A stretch of DNA of 64,000 nt from Pterois miles (Eukaryota; Chordata; Actinopteri; Perciformes; Scorpaenidae). Below, in pieces: positions 46,183 through 55,137 of the stretch. Every line of letters starts with the position of its first letter. Position 1 is the first letter of the stretch. The stretch spans positions 25,051,001 through 25,115,000 of the forward strand of contig CAMQGK010000638.1 in the NCBI GenBank assembly GCA_947000775.1. The letters run 5' to 3'. The notes under the pieces were generated by a model. That model was not told the DNA's origin. It was given only the letters and a program-made list of their open reading frames with translations, and ran no database searches. The position numbers were made by a program, and so were the translations under genes.

Positions 46183-46442
46183 GTGGCAGTACCTGGAGAA
46201 TTGCCAGTTTGTCTCCTGGGCACTGCAGAGGTGCCCTTGAGCAACGCACCAAACCTTCAACTGCTGGAGACGCCTGCCCATGGGAAGCCCCCGGCCTGCT
46301 CTGACATCTCTCCATGAATACATGTGTACAGGTCCTGTTTGTGCAGGGAGGCCTGTGTTTGTAATGTGTTAAAAAAAATAACATTATTGTTTGTATTGAG
46401 TGAAAAAAATTTCCCCTCAGGGATCAATAATGAATGTCTTCT
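46183..46442 (+). mobile_element. SINE-A, diverged copy without head
   Basis: Body GCCAGTTTGTCTCCTGGGCA, CTGCAGAGGTGCCCTTGAGC, then CTCTGACATCTCTCCATGAA, and tail TTTCCCCTCAGGGATCAATA. It is clearly more diverged than the three full copies. The tRNA-like head is missing and the third part contains insertions (AAAAAAAATAAC). Confidence 0.8.
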
Positions 46443-47751
46443 AATATACTAAAAAGGACTTGGTCAGGTTCAGTAAAAGATGATGGTTTGTCTTATAAGT
46501 ATGCTAGTTACATAATTGAGACTATGATTAGAAACACTTTTATGACAAAAACAAATGTAATCCAGAGAAAACACTTTTCCCTCAAAAAAAAAAAAGTAAC
46601 TGACAATGAAGTCTCGCTGTATGGAGTAAAGCACTAAACACTGATTACAGAGAGAGTTTTGCAGGTATTTGGGGATCACCAGGTTTTTTTAAATTCATCC
46701 TGAATGTTTCTCCAAAATGTAAAGGAGAAACAAAACAAACTTGCAAGGGATAAACTGGGACATAAACTTTCGGCCTGGTTTTGTTCATTTCAGTCTATTC
46801 CTGCAAATGTGTAAATGATTCTGTCTCAATGTATTTTTCTATCTCTCGTGATATATCTATTGTCTCTGTTTACTTTAACAATGACGAGTTAAAACTCGTT
46901 GATGGGTCGATGTGTGTGAGGATGCGGGTCTGTAACTGTCAGGTGGGAAGTGAAGGATGCACAGTGAGTGGAAGTGGGTAGCTGGGAGCTGGTCAAAGGT
47001 TCACACATTGATTTCTAGGGACTGTGCATGGCCAGGCAGTTTCTCGCTGTTCCTGCAATAAAAGGTCTGTGCTGGAAAATAATCAATGTGCCGGGGTTCT
47101 TGCCTACTTGTTAGCACATTCTTTTCGCTGCTCGAGGTTCATGGCCTTATTACACCCGACACATCTGGCAGCAAAGACAGCAATTGCCCCAGACACTGTA
47201 CAATGGATTATAACAGCTTCAGCAATAATGTAGCTCTTGAGAAGAGAAATGTTGTTAGGTAAGCAGACTTCACCGCCTGCGCAGCAGCTGCTGCCAGAGC
47301 ATCCTGAATGTGCACAGTAATAAAATATATCAGTAGAAGAACTCAGAGAATCTTAATGGTTTTATGAGTAAACCATATTTCAGGTGTTTTGTTTTATGTT
47401 TTACCTTTTATGGTGCATATACAGTATGTCATATCATGTCATGGTTCAGGATCCAAGTAAAGTACCATTTTCAGGGAGTTTCAGTTCCTTATTAAATGAA
47501 TGTTGAAAATACAAACCCAACAACAAAACCCACAGTCCTCACTCCATGCAAAGCTATATTCTCAAGTTCATCTCAATTTATTATGAGGCTTCAGCAGTCT
47601 GGGTTCACCAAATCAAGTTGGTATCTCCAGAAATGAAGGCTTTTAAATACCAAATTGTGTTTTCACTCTGTTTCCTCAGTATTCCTTTACCTGTTTATGT
47701 GAACTTTATAATGAAAAGGCTTTAAGTTTGGAAGATATACTTGATTTGTCA
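46443..47751. other. Single-copy DNA; candidate conserved block 46985-47260
   Basis: No repeat from this window matches. The part at 46985-47260 has balanced composition with GGAAAATAATCAATGTGCC and TTCATGGCCTTATTACAC. It is a third candidate regulatory block, unverified. Confidence 0.3.
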
Positions 47752-47754
47752 AGT

Positions 47755-48330
47755 CAAGTCAATCTTTATTTGTATAGCACATTTCAAAACAACCACAGTT
47801 GACCAAAGTGCTGAACACGTGCATAATAAAATGAATACAATGCAAATAACAATAAGAACATTACAAAATCAATAACCATAATCTACACATAACAGGAATA
47901 AAAGAATAACAGCTCAACAGAAAATAAACATAATCAAACGCCAGCGAGAAGAGGTGAGTCTTCAGCAGCGACTTAAACGATTCTATGGTCTGAGCTGTTT
48001 TAATATGAGAGGTTAGAGGTTAAAAATGGCTCAGTCACCTCTAGGTCTGGGGACGTCCAGGAGCATCTGACTGGTCGACCTCACTGCTGTAACTTGAGTA
48101 TGAAGGAGCAGTAGTCCTGAAAGATAGGGTGGTGCCAGCCCATTTAAAACCTTCAAAACACGCAATATAAACTTAAAATCAATCTGGAAACAGACAGTGA
48201 AGGGATGCCAGAACTCATGATATGTGATCACGTTTTCTTATTCCAGTCAGTAGGCGAGCAGCTACCTTTTGTACTAACTGCAGCCGGTGAAGACACCACT
48301 GTTGTAAACCTACATTTGTCTACCTCAGGC
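47755..48330 (-). mobile_element. LINE 3' end (non-LTR retrotransposon), 5'-truncated
   Basis: On the minus strand the segment encodes the C-terminal part of an ORF2 reverse-transcriptase protein, followed by an A-rich 3' region. On the plus strand that 3' region starts with the fish-typical CAATCTTTATTTGTATAGCA and ends the element near 47755. The 5' truncation is normal for LINE copies. The protein motif layout (RIDFK...K.LNGLAP.YL...FKS.LKTHLF) is typical of the CR1/L2/Jockey-type group. A precise clade cannot be named from this fragment. Confidence 0.8.
47930..48231 (-). pseudogene. LINE ORF2 C-terminal remnant
   Basis: In intact elements this protein carries endonuclease and reverse transcriptase activities. 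Only the region after the polymerase domain survives here. One minus-strand frame reads FQIDFKFILRVLKVLNGLAP, PYLSGLL and later LLDVPRPRGD, then a stop (about 48020). After a frame change the complement of 47930-47982 reads SFKSLLKTHLFSLAFDY, the usual extreme C-terminus of such proteins. The stop and frameshift show it is dead. Confidence 0.82.
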
Positions 48331-48513
48331 AGGCGAAAGTCTCATGTTAACTTACTCCATCATTTACATTGGAAGCATGTTAAGAAGGGATATCTTAATG
48401 ACCAGTGTGAACAGGAATAATCACAGCAAGCAAATCCCATGTGGGCCCCTGAATACAGACTCAAAAAATTGGAAGCGTATCCTTTAAGGCCTCAGTATGC
48501 TTCAAACAAACAG
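48331..48513. repeat. Left part of a possible older MITE
   Basis: CTTTAAGGCCTCAGTATGCT (48482-48501) followed by TCAAACAAACAG abuts the next element. Sequence after that element (ATGTCCAAACACATCT) may continue it, suggesting nesting. No second terminus was found. Confidence 0.3.
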
Positions 48514-49133
48514 TGACTACATTTACATGCAAAAAAATATTCCTATTTCTGCCTCTTATCTCGAAAAAAGACAATATTCCTGCAAAGGTTTTTACATGGC
48601 AAATGAAAATGAATATTCCACTAATATTCCTGTTTATATGCAGCCATGCATACTCCAATTAACGTAACCAGTGGCGGACTTGTTCGAACACAGTCTCCCT
48701 CTTTCATTCTTTCAAACACCGTCTTGAAAAGGTCGGCACTGTGATGTTTGCACGTATCCAAAAACTTGTTGATATCCAAGTCTTTCATAATGTTTAAATG
48801 TAGGTGTGTTTCTCCATCCAACCAGAAATGTGGGCCTTTCTTTTGGACATGCATCTTTGCAAACTGTCGGCTAGTTGGTTTGTGTCGCAAACTGCCATGA
48901 AAACCCCAATTGAGATGCATATTCTGAATGTGCTTTACACATGTCCAAAGGATGCTCCTAAAACCTGAATAATATCAGCATATCCCACTTGTCTTAATCA
49001 GAAAGTGCTCCACCCAGAATAAGGCCTAATTCAGAATATCCAAACAGAATATGCTGTTTACATGACCCATATGAAATTCAAACTATATATTCAGAATAAT
49101 ACTGATATTTTAGTGTGCATGTAAACATAGTCA
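48514..49133. mobile_element. 620-bp MITE-like element with Myb/SANT-like remnant
   Basis: The left end TGACTACATTTACATGC and the complement of the right end, TGACTATGTTTACATGC, are inverted repeats (15 of 17 positions), continued by AAAAAAATAT versus CACTAAAATAT. Both subterminal regions are full of AATATTCC/CAGAATA words. A 100-codon minus-strand frame in the middle resembles a Myb/SANT-like DNA-binding domain. No target duplication is clear. Because PIF/Harbinger transposons carry a Myb-like gene next to the transposase, this could be a deletion derivative of such an element, but the ends do not prove it. Confidence 0.7.
48621..48920 (-). pseudogene. Myb/SANT-like DNA-binding domain remnant
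   Basis: The 99-residue frame contains KKGPHFWLDGETHLHLNIMK (residues 27-46), then INKFL at 50-54, then ADLFKTVFERMKEGDCVRT (62-80). The pattern W-x-D-x-E-T-x(3)-L, a hydrophobic helix, then V/I-F-x-x-M-x-E-x-G/D-x-x-R-T is that of the Myb/SANT-like (trihelix-type) domains found in transposon-associated and host proteins of fish. The first Trp is residue 33. After residue 80 the similarity stops abruptly, and the usual continuation (a Q-C-x-x-K-like third helix) is missing, so this may be an exon end or a deletion. Upstream residues 1-26 look non-homologous, and the true start may be Met23. In PIF/Harbinger elements the Myb-like partner binds subterminal DNA and brings the transposase to the nucleus. 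Whether this copy was ever expressed is unknown. Confidence 0.55.
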
Positions 49134-50912
49134 ATGTCCAAACACATCTAAGAGCAGAAGTGTTCTTCATGGTCACATTTGAAGGTTGGGTGAAAAGTCT
49201 ACTGTCATATAGTCGCTTCCTCCTGCCTGCATCCCACTGCCTCCCAGATGGCGATGCCACTATTGCAGAAGGCGTTACAATGTTCTAGATGTTTCATACC
49301 ATCGTGGCATTTGAGTATCATGACATACCATTTAGTCCAAAGCTCAATCTTGTAGTCATACTCTATAATGTGAATGTACTCACATATACTACTTGTTGCT
49401 GTTTGAAGTTAATTGACTGAAACATAAAGAAAAGGCTTGTTTTGCTGTGAGTGTCTCTTGAATCTATCAGCCTATTGAGTCTGGCTCGATACAGACAGCA
49501 GCGATGGAGCAGATGCTGATGAATGAAAGCCCTGTCAAGACCAGCGGTCTCAGACAGTCTCTCCTTTCTTCTGGAGCCTTTCTCTGCTTTCTGAGAGCCC
49601 TCCAGCCACGCAGCCTCTTCCTCGTCATCTGTCGGTGGCAGACGTCAGGTCAGCTCAAAGAGGCAGCAGGTGGTCTGTAGTGACAATCAACCTCTCCCTT
49701 TCTGACTGGCTGAACTCTGGATCTGCTGGACTCCCCTCCACTCGCTTCCGTAAAGTCAATCTGTGTACCACAGAGTGCCCGTACCTGAACCGACACTGCA
49801 ACTCGACAGCTGTTGATCTAATTTGACAGCAGAAAGTCCCTTGTCTTCTGTTAACCCAGCAGACACGGTGCAGAATGACTGGGAGCTACAGTTGAGAAAG
49901 TGCATTTGGTATTGTGTTTCAGTACTCTCACAAGCTGTGTTTTTTTTAGTTCCCACAATTTAATCAAGCATGAAACCCATCCGGACAAACTCAAGTTTGA
50001 TTTCCCTTTGAGTCATTCTCTGACAAAGAAGAGAAAACAGCTCTAGCTGGTGCACAGAGGTACAGACAGAATACGTTATAGACGTTAGACACATGACACG
50101 ACAGCAATTAACGGCATCGAAGACGCCCTTCACACCTGGCATTCAAACCTGTCCCATATCCAGATTGCATCTAGATATGATTTTACCTGATTACATTTAA
50201 ATCTGGTATTATTAATATGGGTCTCCAGTATCCACATTGAGATTTGATCACTCTGTCTGAAAGGGCTGAGAGGAACTGTGCACAACGCACAGGCTTGCAG
50301 CCCTTTACTGCCAGTGAGACACATGCAAACACAGTTTACTTACTACCGAAGCTCCAGAGCCCAAAAAAACGATCTAGTGATTAAAATAGAGGTTATTATT
50401 ATTTTAATTTAAATTTAATTTTTAATTTGAAGTTCAACAATTACTATTTACATTTTTAAATCTACAGTATTATAGATCATGTATTGCATTCTTATCTTAC
50501 AAATCAATAGATATGTATGAGATGCTTCAAATATGTTAAATACACGTCGAATATATTTCCAAAACACTTCTCTTGCATTGTTGTTACACATAACTAAGAC
50601 TATAGTAGTGTAAAAAAACAAGCTACATCAAATTATTATCCAAAAAAATTATGAAGTTTATTTTGTCTCCTCTTCAGCTGCCAGCTCAGTGAATTTTAGT
50701 CACAGAGTGATAAACCTTTAACCCCTGGAATCAGGGGACTTTCGTAATGACGCATTGTTTGTGTGGCTAACCAGAAGTAGCAACGTTATCTGTTGTTGTG
50801 TGCTTACTTTGTTGCTTGGTGGTGGAGTTGTGTTTCATTTTAGCGAAAGATGGTTATCATGCCAAGAAAATCAATATATGACTAGAATTACAATATACTG
50901 TACAATATTAAC
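49134..50912. other. Anonymous DNA; possible MITE piece at 50125-50290
   Basis: CTTCACACCTGGCATTCAAA near 50128 and ATCCAGATTGCATCTAGATA near 50157 look like the end of a fish MITE, with ATCCACATTGAGATTTGATC further on. No second end was found. The part at 49440-49830 is GC-richer single-copy DNA. The rest is AT-rich, including an A/T block at 50390-50460. Confidence 0.35.
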
Positions 50913-51919
50913 TTATGGTGCCTTCGAATGGGGTCGTGTTTACCGTGTTAACGAGTTGGGTCCATATGATCGCCCCCCTCATGTTGTGTTCACGACCTCG
51001 TAAGTGGAAATTTTCTGAAAGCTCAGAGTTCACGACTTGTGACGTTTGTTGACGTTGTGTGAAATGGTGGAGCCCATAGAAGTTAATTTTTCGGTGCATA
51101 ATAAGTGAATATATCAGAATTTTAGTCATATATTGTTTTCGTTGGTAATTTTATAATGTCTGAAGAAAATGTTGGTATTGTCAATGGCCTCATCTTGCTC
51201 CTCTGTCGTTATGTCTTTGCATTTCCTGTATTATGTTACCCCCTTGCAAGTTTGCTAAATTGTTAGCCTCTGTGGCTTCTAGACTGAGACAGTAACGTTA
51301 ATATTGCCGTTGTTTGGCAGCGGCATTTTTCACGACTTAACCACTTGAGCACCACACATATCATGTACATGATGTTTTATGGTGCCTTAAACGCTCTTGA
51401 ACACTTAAACTCTGTTTACAGCATGGGAAGCCGTGTGGCATTCAAGTAGTTAAGTTGTGAGCACACAGCTGCTAAGCAGCGGCAATATGATCTGGGAACC
51501 CCCACAATTTTAGCAAGCTAGCAAGTAGGTAATACAATGCAGTAAATGCAAAGGCATAGTGACAGAGGAGAAATATACGGTCATAGAGAATATCAACATT
51601 TTCCTCAGACATATAAAATTACCAAGAAAAACAATATATACAACTAAAATTACAATATATTCACTTATTTGAATGCAGCATTGTGGCTGCTTCAGTAACT
51701 AACGGTGAATTGTTTTTGTGCTCATATACTGCAGCTGGCACTGCTGCATGTGAGGCACATATCTTGTCAGTTAACGGTTAATAATTGTTTAACGGGGGTT
51801 GGTTATCGGTTAAGAAATTATTTCAAAATTATCATCCCCAGCACCCTAGGGCATTCTTCTGTGAACACCGTAATCATAACTCCATTTGAAGGCACAGGTT
51901 TCATTTTAAGGCACCATAA
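50913..51919. mobile_element. ~1-kb foldback with long inverted arms
   Basis: Left arm 50913-51350 and right arm 51442-51919 are inverted copies with a ~91-bp spacer. Matching pairs (left versus complement of right): TTATGGTGCCTTCGAATGG / TTATGGTGCCTTAAAATG; TAAGTGAATATAT in both; ATGTCTGAAGAAAATGTTGG / ATGTCTGAGGAAAATGTTGA; CTCCTCTGTCGTTATGTCTT / CTCCTCTGTCACTATGCCTT; AATATTGCCGTTGTTTGGCA / CATATTGCCGCTGCTTAGCA; CACGACTTAACCACTTGA / CACAACTTAACTACTTGA. The right arm is interrupted by an hAT-like piece (51684-51851). No transposase frame is present, and the arms are visibly older than those at 25 kb. Confidence 0.8.
51684..51851. mobile_element. hAT-like element fragment nested in the foldback
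   Basis: It matches 59730-59905 in the same orientation: GTGGCTGCTTCAGTAACT / GTGGCTGCTACAGTAACT, AGGCACATATCTTGTCAGTT / AGGCACTAATCTTGTCGGTT, AACGGTTAATAAT, GGTTATCGGTTAAGAAA / GGTTATTGGTTAAGAAA and CAAAATTATCATCCC. Only the right half of the element is present, ending near CACCCTA. Confidence 0.75.
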
Positions 51920-52849
51920 TATTCTATAGGAAGATTCAGAGTTTTGCAAAAATGATCAACTGTAGATTATCAGTAAGTAAAAACAGGAAGTAACATATAA
52001 GTGTGTGCTGCAATGGGTCAGGCTGCTGTAGTGATGCAAGCACTGAGGAAACATTCCTGAAAACATGACTAACAAGGCTCTTCTCAAAGCTCTTCGTCTG
52101 GTCATATGGGTTAAAGGTCTGGGGGTTAACGCACAAGAACCTGCCTGCTGCTGTCAGGTTAGAACTCGTCAGGTTGTTGCTTTCAGGTCTACAGGCTGGT
52201 CAAGTCTCATTTAAGTCTAGTCCAGCAAGCCCAAGTCTTGAGTCTCTGGCTCCAGCTGCTCTATTCTATATTTCTATATTTCGAGCAACCCTTTGCATCA
52301 TATGACCAAAGGACTAATTTCTGTACCATGACGAATTCTTTCATTCTGAACAGCCTAGCCATATCAGACATTTTACAAGAGAAGATGTGTTAGTGTAAGC
52401 AGGGAACAGGTTTAAGGATGGGCTCAAATTACAATGACAACACATCTGTGGTTTATGGCAGTCTTTGATGGTTCGGTATTTGCCACGCCCAAGTTTAAGA
52501 GGTTCAAGAATGTGTTTAGAGTAGGTCATAAAGAAGAGCAGACAACGAGTTAAGATTTTTTATTATTTTGTCTTCTATACCATGTTTTATCTTCTCTACA
52601 ACTTGATGCATGTCCGCTTAAGTATGTATACTTTATACAACTTACCTGTTGAAACTATTACCTGACAGACAGGTGCAGTAAATTCCTGGAGTGGTTGTCT
52701 CGGTGAGTTGCCAGGCAACCAGGTGGATGAAAAAACAGTTGTCATAGTATTTTGCGTGTCTTATTGTGGTAAACAAGGCTAGTCGCTCTAGCTCTGAGAG
52801 TGGTATTGATCTTCCCACCTACAGTATATATCTGTATTATTTAGCTGGG
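51920..52849. other. Anonymous DNA
   Basis: No recognised gene or repeat. Confidence 0.35.
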
Positions 52850-53330
52850 TAAAAGTCTCATTTAGATTAAAATTAAAAACATATTTATGACAATAAACAC
52901 AAACAATATAAGCAGACAAATACAGCAGTCACACTACAAATGAATGAGCACAATATCAAGTTCATATGCAATACAAAGAACAGCTATAAGGCATAACACA
53001 AGGCAATTTTAAAACTATTTCAGTGAAAAATCTGAGAGCAATCACAAAAGAGTGCTATTTTCTCAGTCCTTTAAAATTGACTTTAATCTCCCCACAGCGC
53101 TCAGCTCTGACAATTTCAGGTGCTTCTGTACATGTTATTCCAGCATATTTAAAAGCTCGTTTGCCTCGTTCTGTGCTAACCTTAGGGAACAACATGTGTA
53201 GAATATTATGAGAGCGCAGGCCATATTGATTATTCACACGTGTATGTACACAGATAAGAAGGAGCCAGTCCAGGGAGGGGTTTAAGCATCAGAGCCACCA
53301 ACCAATGCAAATCTCTGCAGTCATTCATCA
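52850..53330 (-). mobile_element. Second LINE 3' end, minus orientation
   Basis: The minus strand encodes scattered C-terminal ORF2 motifs and then an A/T-rich 3' region. Its terminus near 52850 is less certain than that of the LINE copy 5 kb upstream. Motifs differ from that copy (ILKD versus THLF), so it is probably a different LINE family. Confidence 0.6.
53055..53325 (-). pseudogene. LINE ORF2 C-terminal remnant, frameshifted
   Basis: Reading down the minus strand: DLHWLVALMLKPLPGLAPSYL (about 53325-53260, with residues deleted inside the usual HWLPV...FK...GLAP.YL motif), NNQYGLRSHNILHMLFPKVS and ERGKRAFKYA (53237-53130), then in other frames WNNM and ELSAVGRLKSILKD (about 53105-53064). 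The order is that of CR1/L2-like reverse-transcriptase C-termini. Frame changes and internal deletion show it is a pseudogene. Confidence 0.62.
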
Positions 53331-53539
53331 GAGATGGCTAGTTAGCAGCAGCATACAGGGTACAGTAGTGTGCAAGATTTCCACAGGAACATATAATAGG
53401 GCTGGGCTGGTGACAATACCGGATAACCTAATTTTACCACTAGGTGTCGCACTTGACTCAGCGGCCACTTATCACAAAATGAGAATAGCTGGTCCACCTT
53501 AAGCGAGCCTGGGTTGTTGTTGTCGCTAGCTTCGGGGCT

Positions 53540-54215
53540 AACCTATAGATGTACAAAGAGAACTGGATACAGCATTGGAGGCGGATCCCCGTTCGTTCCT
53601 CTTAAAGTTGCTCAGTGGCGCATGAAGACAAAATGGCTCATCTTCTGTTTGGTCTTACTGGGCCCTAGTGCACATGACCGACATGCACAGTAGCGTCTGC
53701 TCGGTCACATGACTCGGCCACGGGGTCGCAACATCGCAACTTGCGTGACATACATATAATGGGAAGAAGCTAAAAGATCATGATAATTTTTAGCTAAACG
53801 AAACACAATTCCAACACCGAGAAACTAAATGAGCACACAACAAAGGCATGCTAACAATGCCAGCTTATAGTGGTCATGGATGTATTAAGAGAACTGGATT
53901 CAGCATTGGAGACAGGATCCCATTCATTCCTATAAGAGTTGCTATAAGAGTGGCACACAAAGTCAGTGGGTAGACTTCCGGGTCAGGAAGTACTTGGATC
54001 TCCTGGGTCTTCAGGAGACCTCAGGTCTTACTAGGCCCTGGTGCTCATGTCCGATACGGGCAGTAGCATCCACTCGACCACATGACTCGGTCACGGGGTC
54101 CCAACATTACGACTTGCGCTGTCGTCACAGTCTGGGTCTCCATAGACATAAACAGAGGAAGGAAATAACTCTGGATTCTCTGTTTTACAACCTTTAGGAC
54201 CTAATTTAAATAAGG
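53540..54215 (+). repeat. Dispersed repeat R4, two head-to-tail copies
   Basis: Unit 1 (about 53550-53760) and unit 2 (about 53880-54215) share GAGAACTGGATACAGCATTG, GAGGCGGATCCC / GAGACAGGATCCC, TTCATTCCT-like, GGTCTTACTGGGCCCTAGTG / GGTCTTACTAGGCCCTGGTG, CACATGACTCGG and CACGGGGTCCCAACAT-like. Unit 2 continues with GTCTGGGTCTCCATAGACAT and AACAGAGGAAGGAAATA. About 120 bp of unrelated sequence lie between. An inverted copy is at 57600-58060 and a fragment at 33690. Confidence 0.8.
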
Positions 54216-54439
54216 GCTCGGGAGTTGGTTGACCTCAAAAAACAAGATCTGCTGAAATACAGACGTCTCTTACAGACTGTACAATTGCTGACATTACAGA
54301 CTGCCGAGCTTGTAATACACTAGCTGAGTGAAAACTGTCTTGTCTCATTACCCCAAAAAAATCATGAACTTTCTAGTAAACAAATGCAGCATGCATCCTT
54401 TTTAACTCCCACCACTACTGAAATTTGCCTCGCCTCGGA

Positions 54440-55137
54440 TTAAAGTATTTAATTAGGATATATTGCATGATTGTCCATACTTAATCACGATTAATAGCAA
54501 AGCAAAATTTGACAAGTATTTAGTACTCTATCAACATCGGAGTGAGCTAATATGCTGCTTTATGCAAATGTATGTATATATTTATTATTGGAAATCAATT
54601 AACAATAAAACAATGAAAGATATTGTCCAGAAATGCTCACAGGTACTGCATTTAGCTTAAAAAACAGAATAGGCTCAAATCATAACGTGGCAAACTACAG
54701 CTGGCAAGCATGGCAACAGTCAACAACAGCTGTCAGTGTGTCAGTGTGCTGACTTGACTGCCCCAAACTTGCATGTGATTATCATAAAGTGGGCATGTCT
54801 GTAAAAGGGAGACTGGTTGGTACCCACAGAAGCCATTTTCATTCACATATGAAGGTCAGAGGTCAAGAGATCCCTTTAAAAATGGCCATTTTTTCCTCGA
54901 CGAAATTTATCATAAATTTTGGGACGTTATTTAACCTCGTTCTTGACAAGCTAGGGTTGATACCAATGAATTCCTGATGTTTTCTAGTCGTATGATGCCT
55001 TATCTTCACTCTAGTTTTAAAACAGAGCCTGCTACAACCTAAACATGACAAGTTAAGTTGCGTTAATGTGTTAAAGAAATTTGTGGCATTAAAATGAATT
55101 TGCGTTAGCATGTTTTTATCACATCAACTTTGACAAC
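54440..55137 (+). repeat. Dispersed repeat R6, hAT-type end on the right
   Basis: The segment runs from TTAATTAGGATATATTGCAT through CAACAGCTGTCAGTGTGTCA, GATTATCATAAAGTGGGCAT, GTCAGAGGTCAAGAGATCCC to TTGCGTTAGCATGTTTTTAT and AACTTTGACAACCATAA. The phrases agree with my general knowledge of an abundant fish repeat rich in GCGTTA words and ending in ...TTTGACAGCCCTA. There is only one copy in this window, so the identification rests on memory of the family, not on an internal match. No coding capacity. Confidence 0.5.
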
